Below, piece after piece: positions 6,228-6,258 of a stretch of 6,258 bases of DNA (its first letter is position 1; each line of letters opens with the position of its first letter). The DNA is from an uncultured Collinsella sp. (GTDB lineage Bacteria; Actinomycetota; Coriobacteriia; Coriobacteriales; Coriobacteriaceae), in NCBI GenBank assembly GCA_900553935.1, contig USFK01000087.1:1-6258 (forward strand), given 5' to 3'. A model generated the notes under the pieces. The model did not search any database. It was not told where the DNA came from and saw only the letters and a program-made list of their open reading frames with translations. The translations under genes and the position numbers were made by a program.

Positions 6228-6258
6228 CTATCAGCTGTGCGTCGCCTTCGGCAGTGTA

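Overview
The window is a GC-rich bacterial chromosomal segment with six confidently placed protein genes. The kinds of proteins present and the dense coding in a high-GC, actinobacterial-like style suggest a gut Coriobacteriia member such as Collinsella. That is an inference from general familiarity; no rRNA or marker gene is present to prove it.

Layout, left to right: (1) 1-199 is a leader with several overlapping short inverted repeats, followed by a 12-TM major facilitator transporter (200-1453, +). (2) 1454-1648 holds an unusual 93-bp array of three 27-bp palindromes spaced exactly 33 bp apart, directly in front of an AAA ATPase with a C-terminal DUF4143 nuclease-fold domain (1649-3019, +). 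A low-molecular-weight protein tyrosine phosphatase (3053-3499, +) follows 33 nt downstream and is probably in the same operon. (3) 3500-3725 lies between convergent genes. It holds a second 33-bp-spaced direct repeat and a large inverted repeat whose left arm has two possible partners. (4) On the minus strand, a pyridoxamine/pyridoxal kinase (4048-4872) overlaps a small Cys/His-rich protein resembling the TIGR04076 family (3726-4055), forming a two-gene unit. (5) 4873-5093 is a divergent control region. It has a possible promoter for the kinase and a set of CTAAGAACAA/TTGTTCTTAG half-sites around the -10 box and ribosome binding site of a Fic-domain AMP-transferase with a winged-helix C-terminus (5094-6227, +).

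The kinase and transporter look like ordinary metabolism and export. The more interesting part is that two accessory-type genes, the DUF4143 ATPase and the self-inhibited Fic protein, each sit behind their own elaborate palindromic array reaching to or nearly to the ribosome binding site. Both proteins have a possible DNA-binding winged-helix region, so each may control its own expression. This is a testable inference, not something the sequence proves. No tRNA, rRNA, CRISPR array, transposase or integrase was seen.
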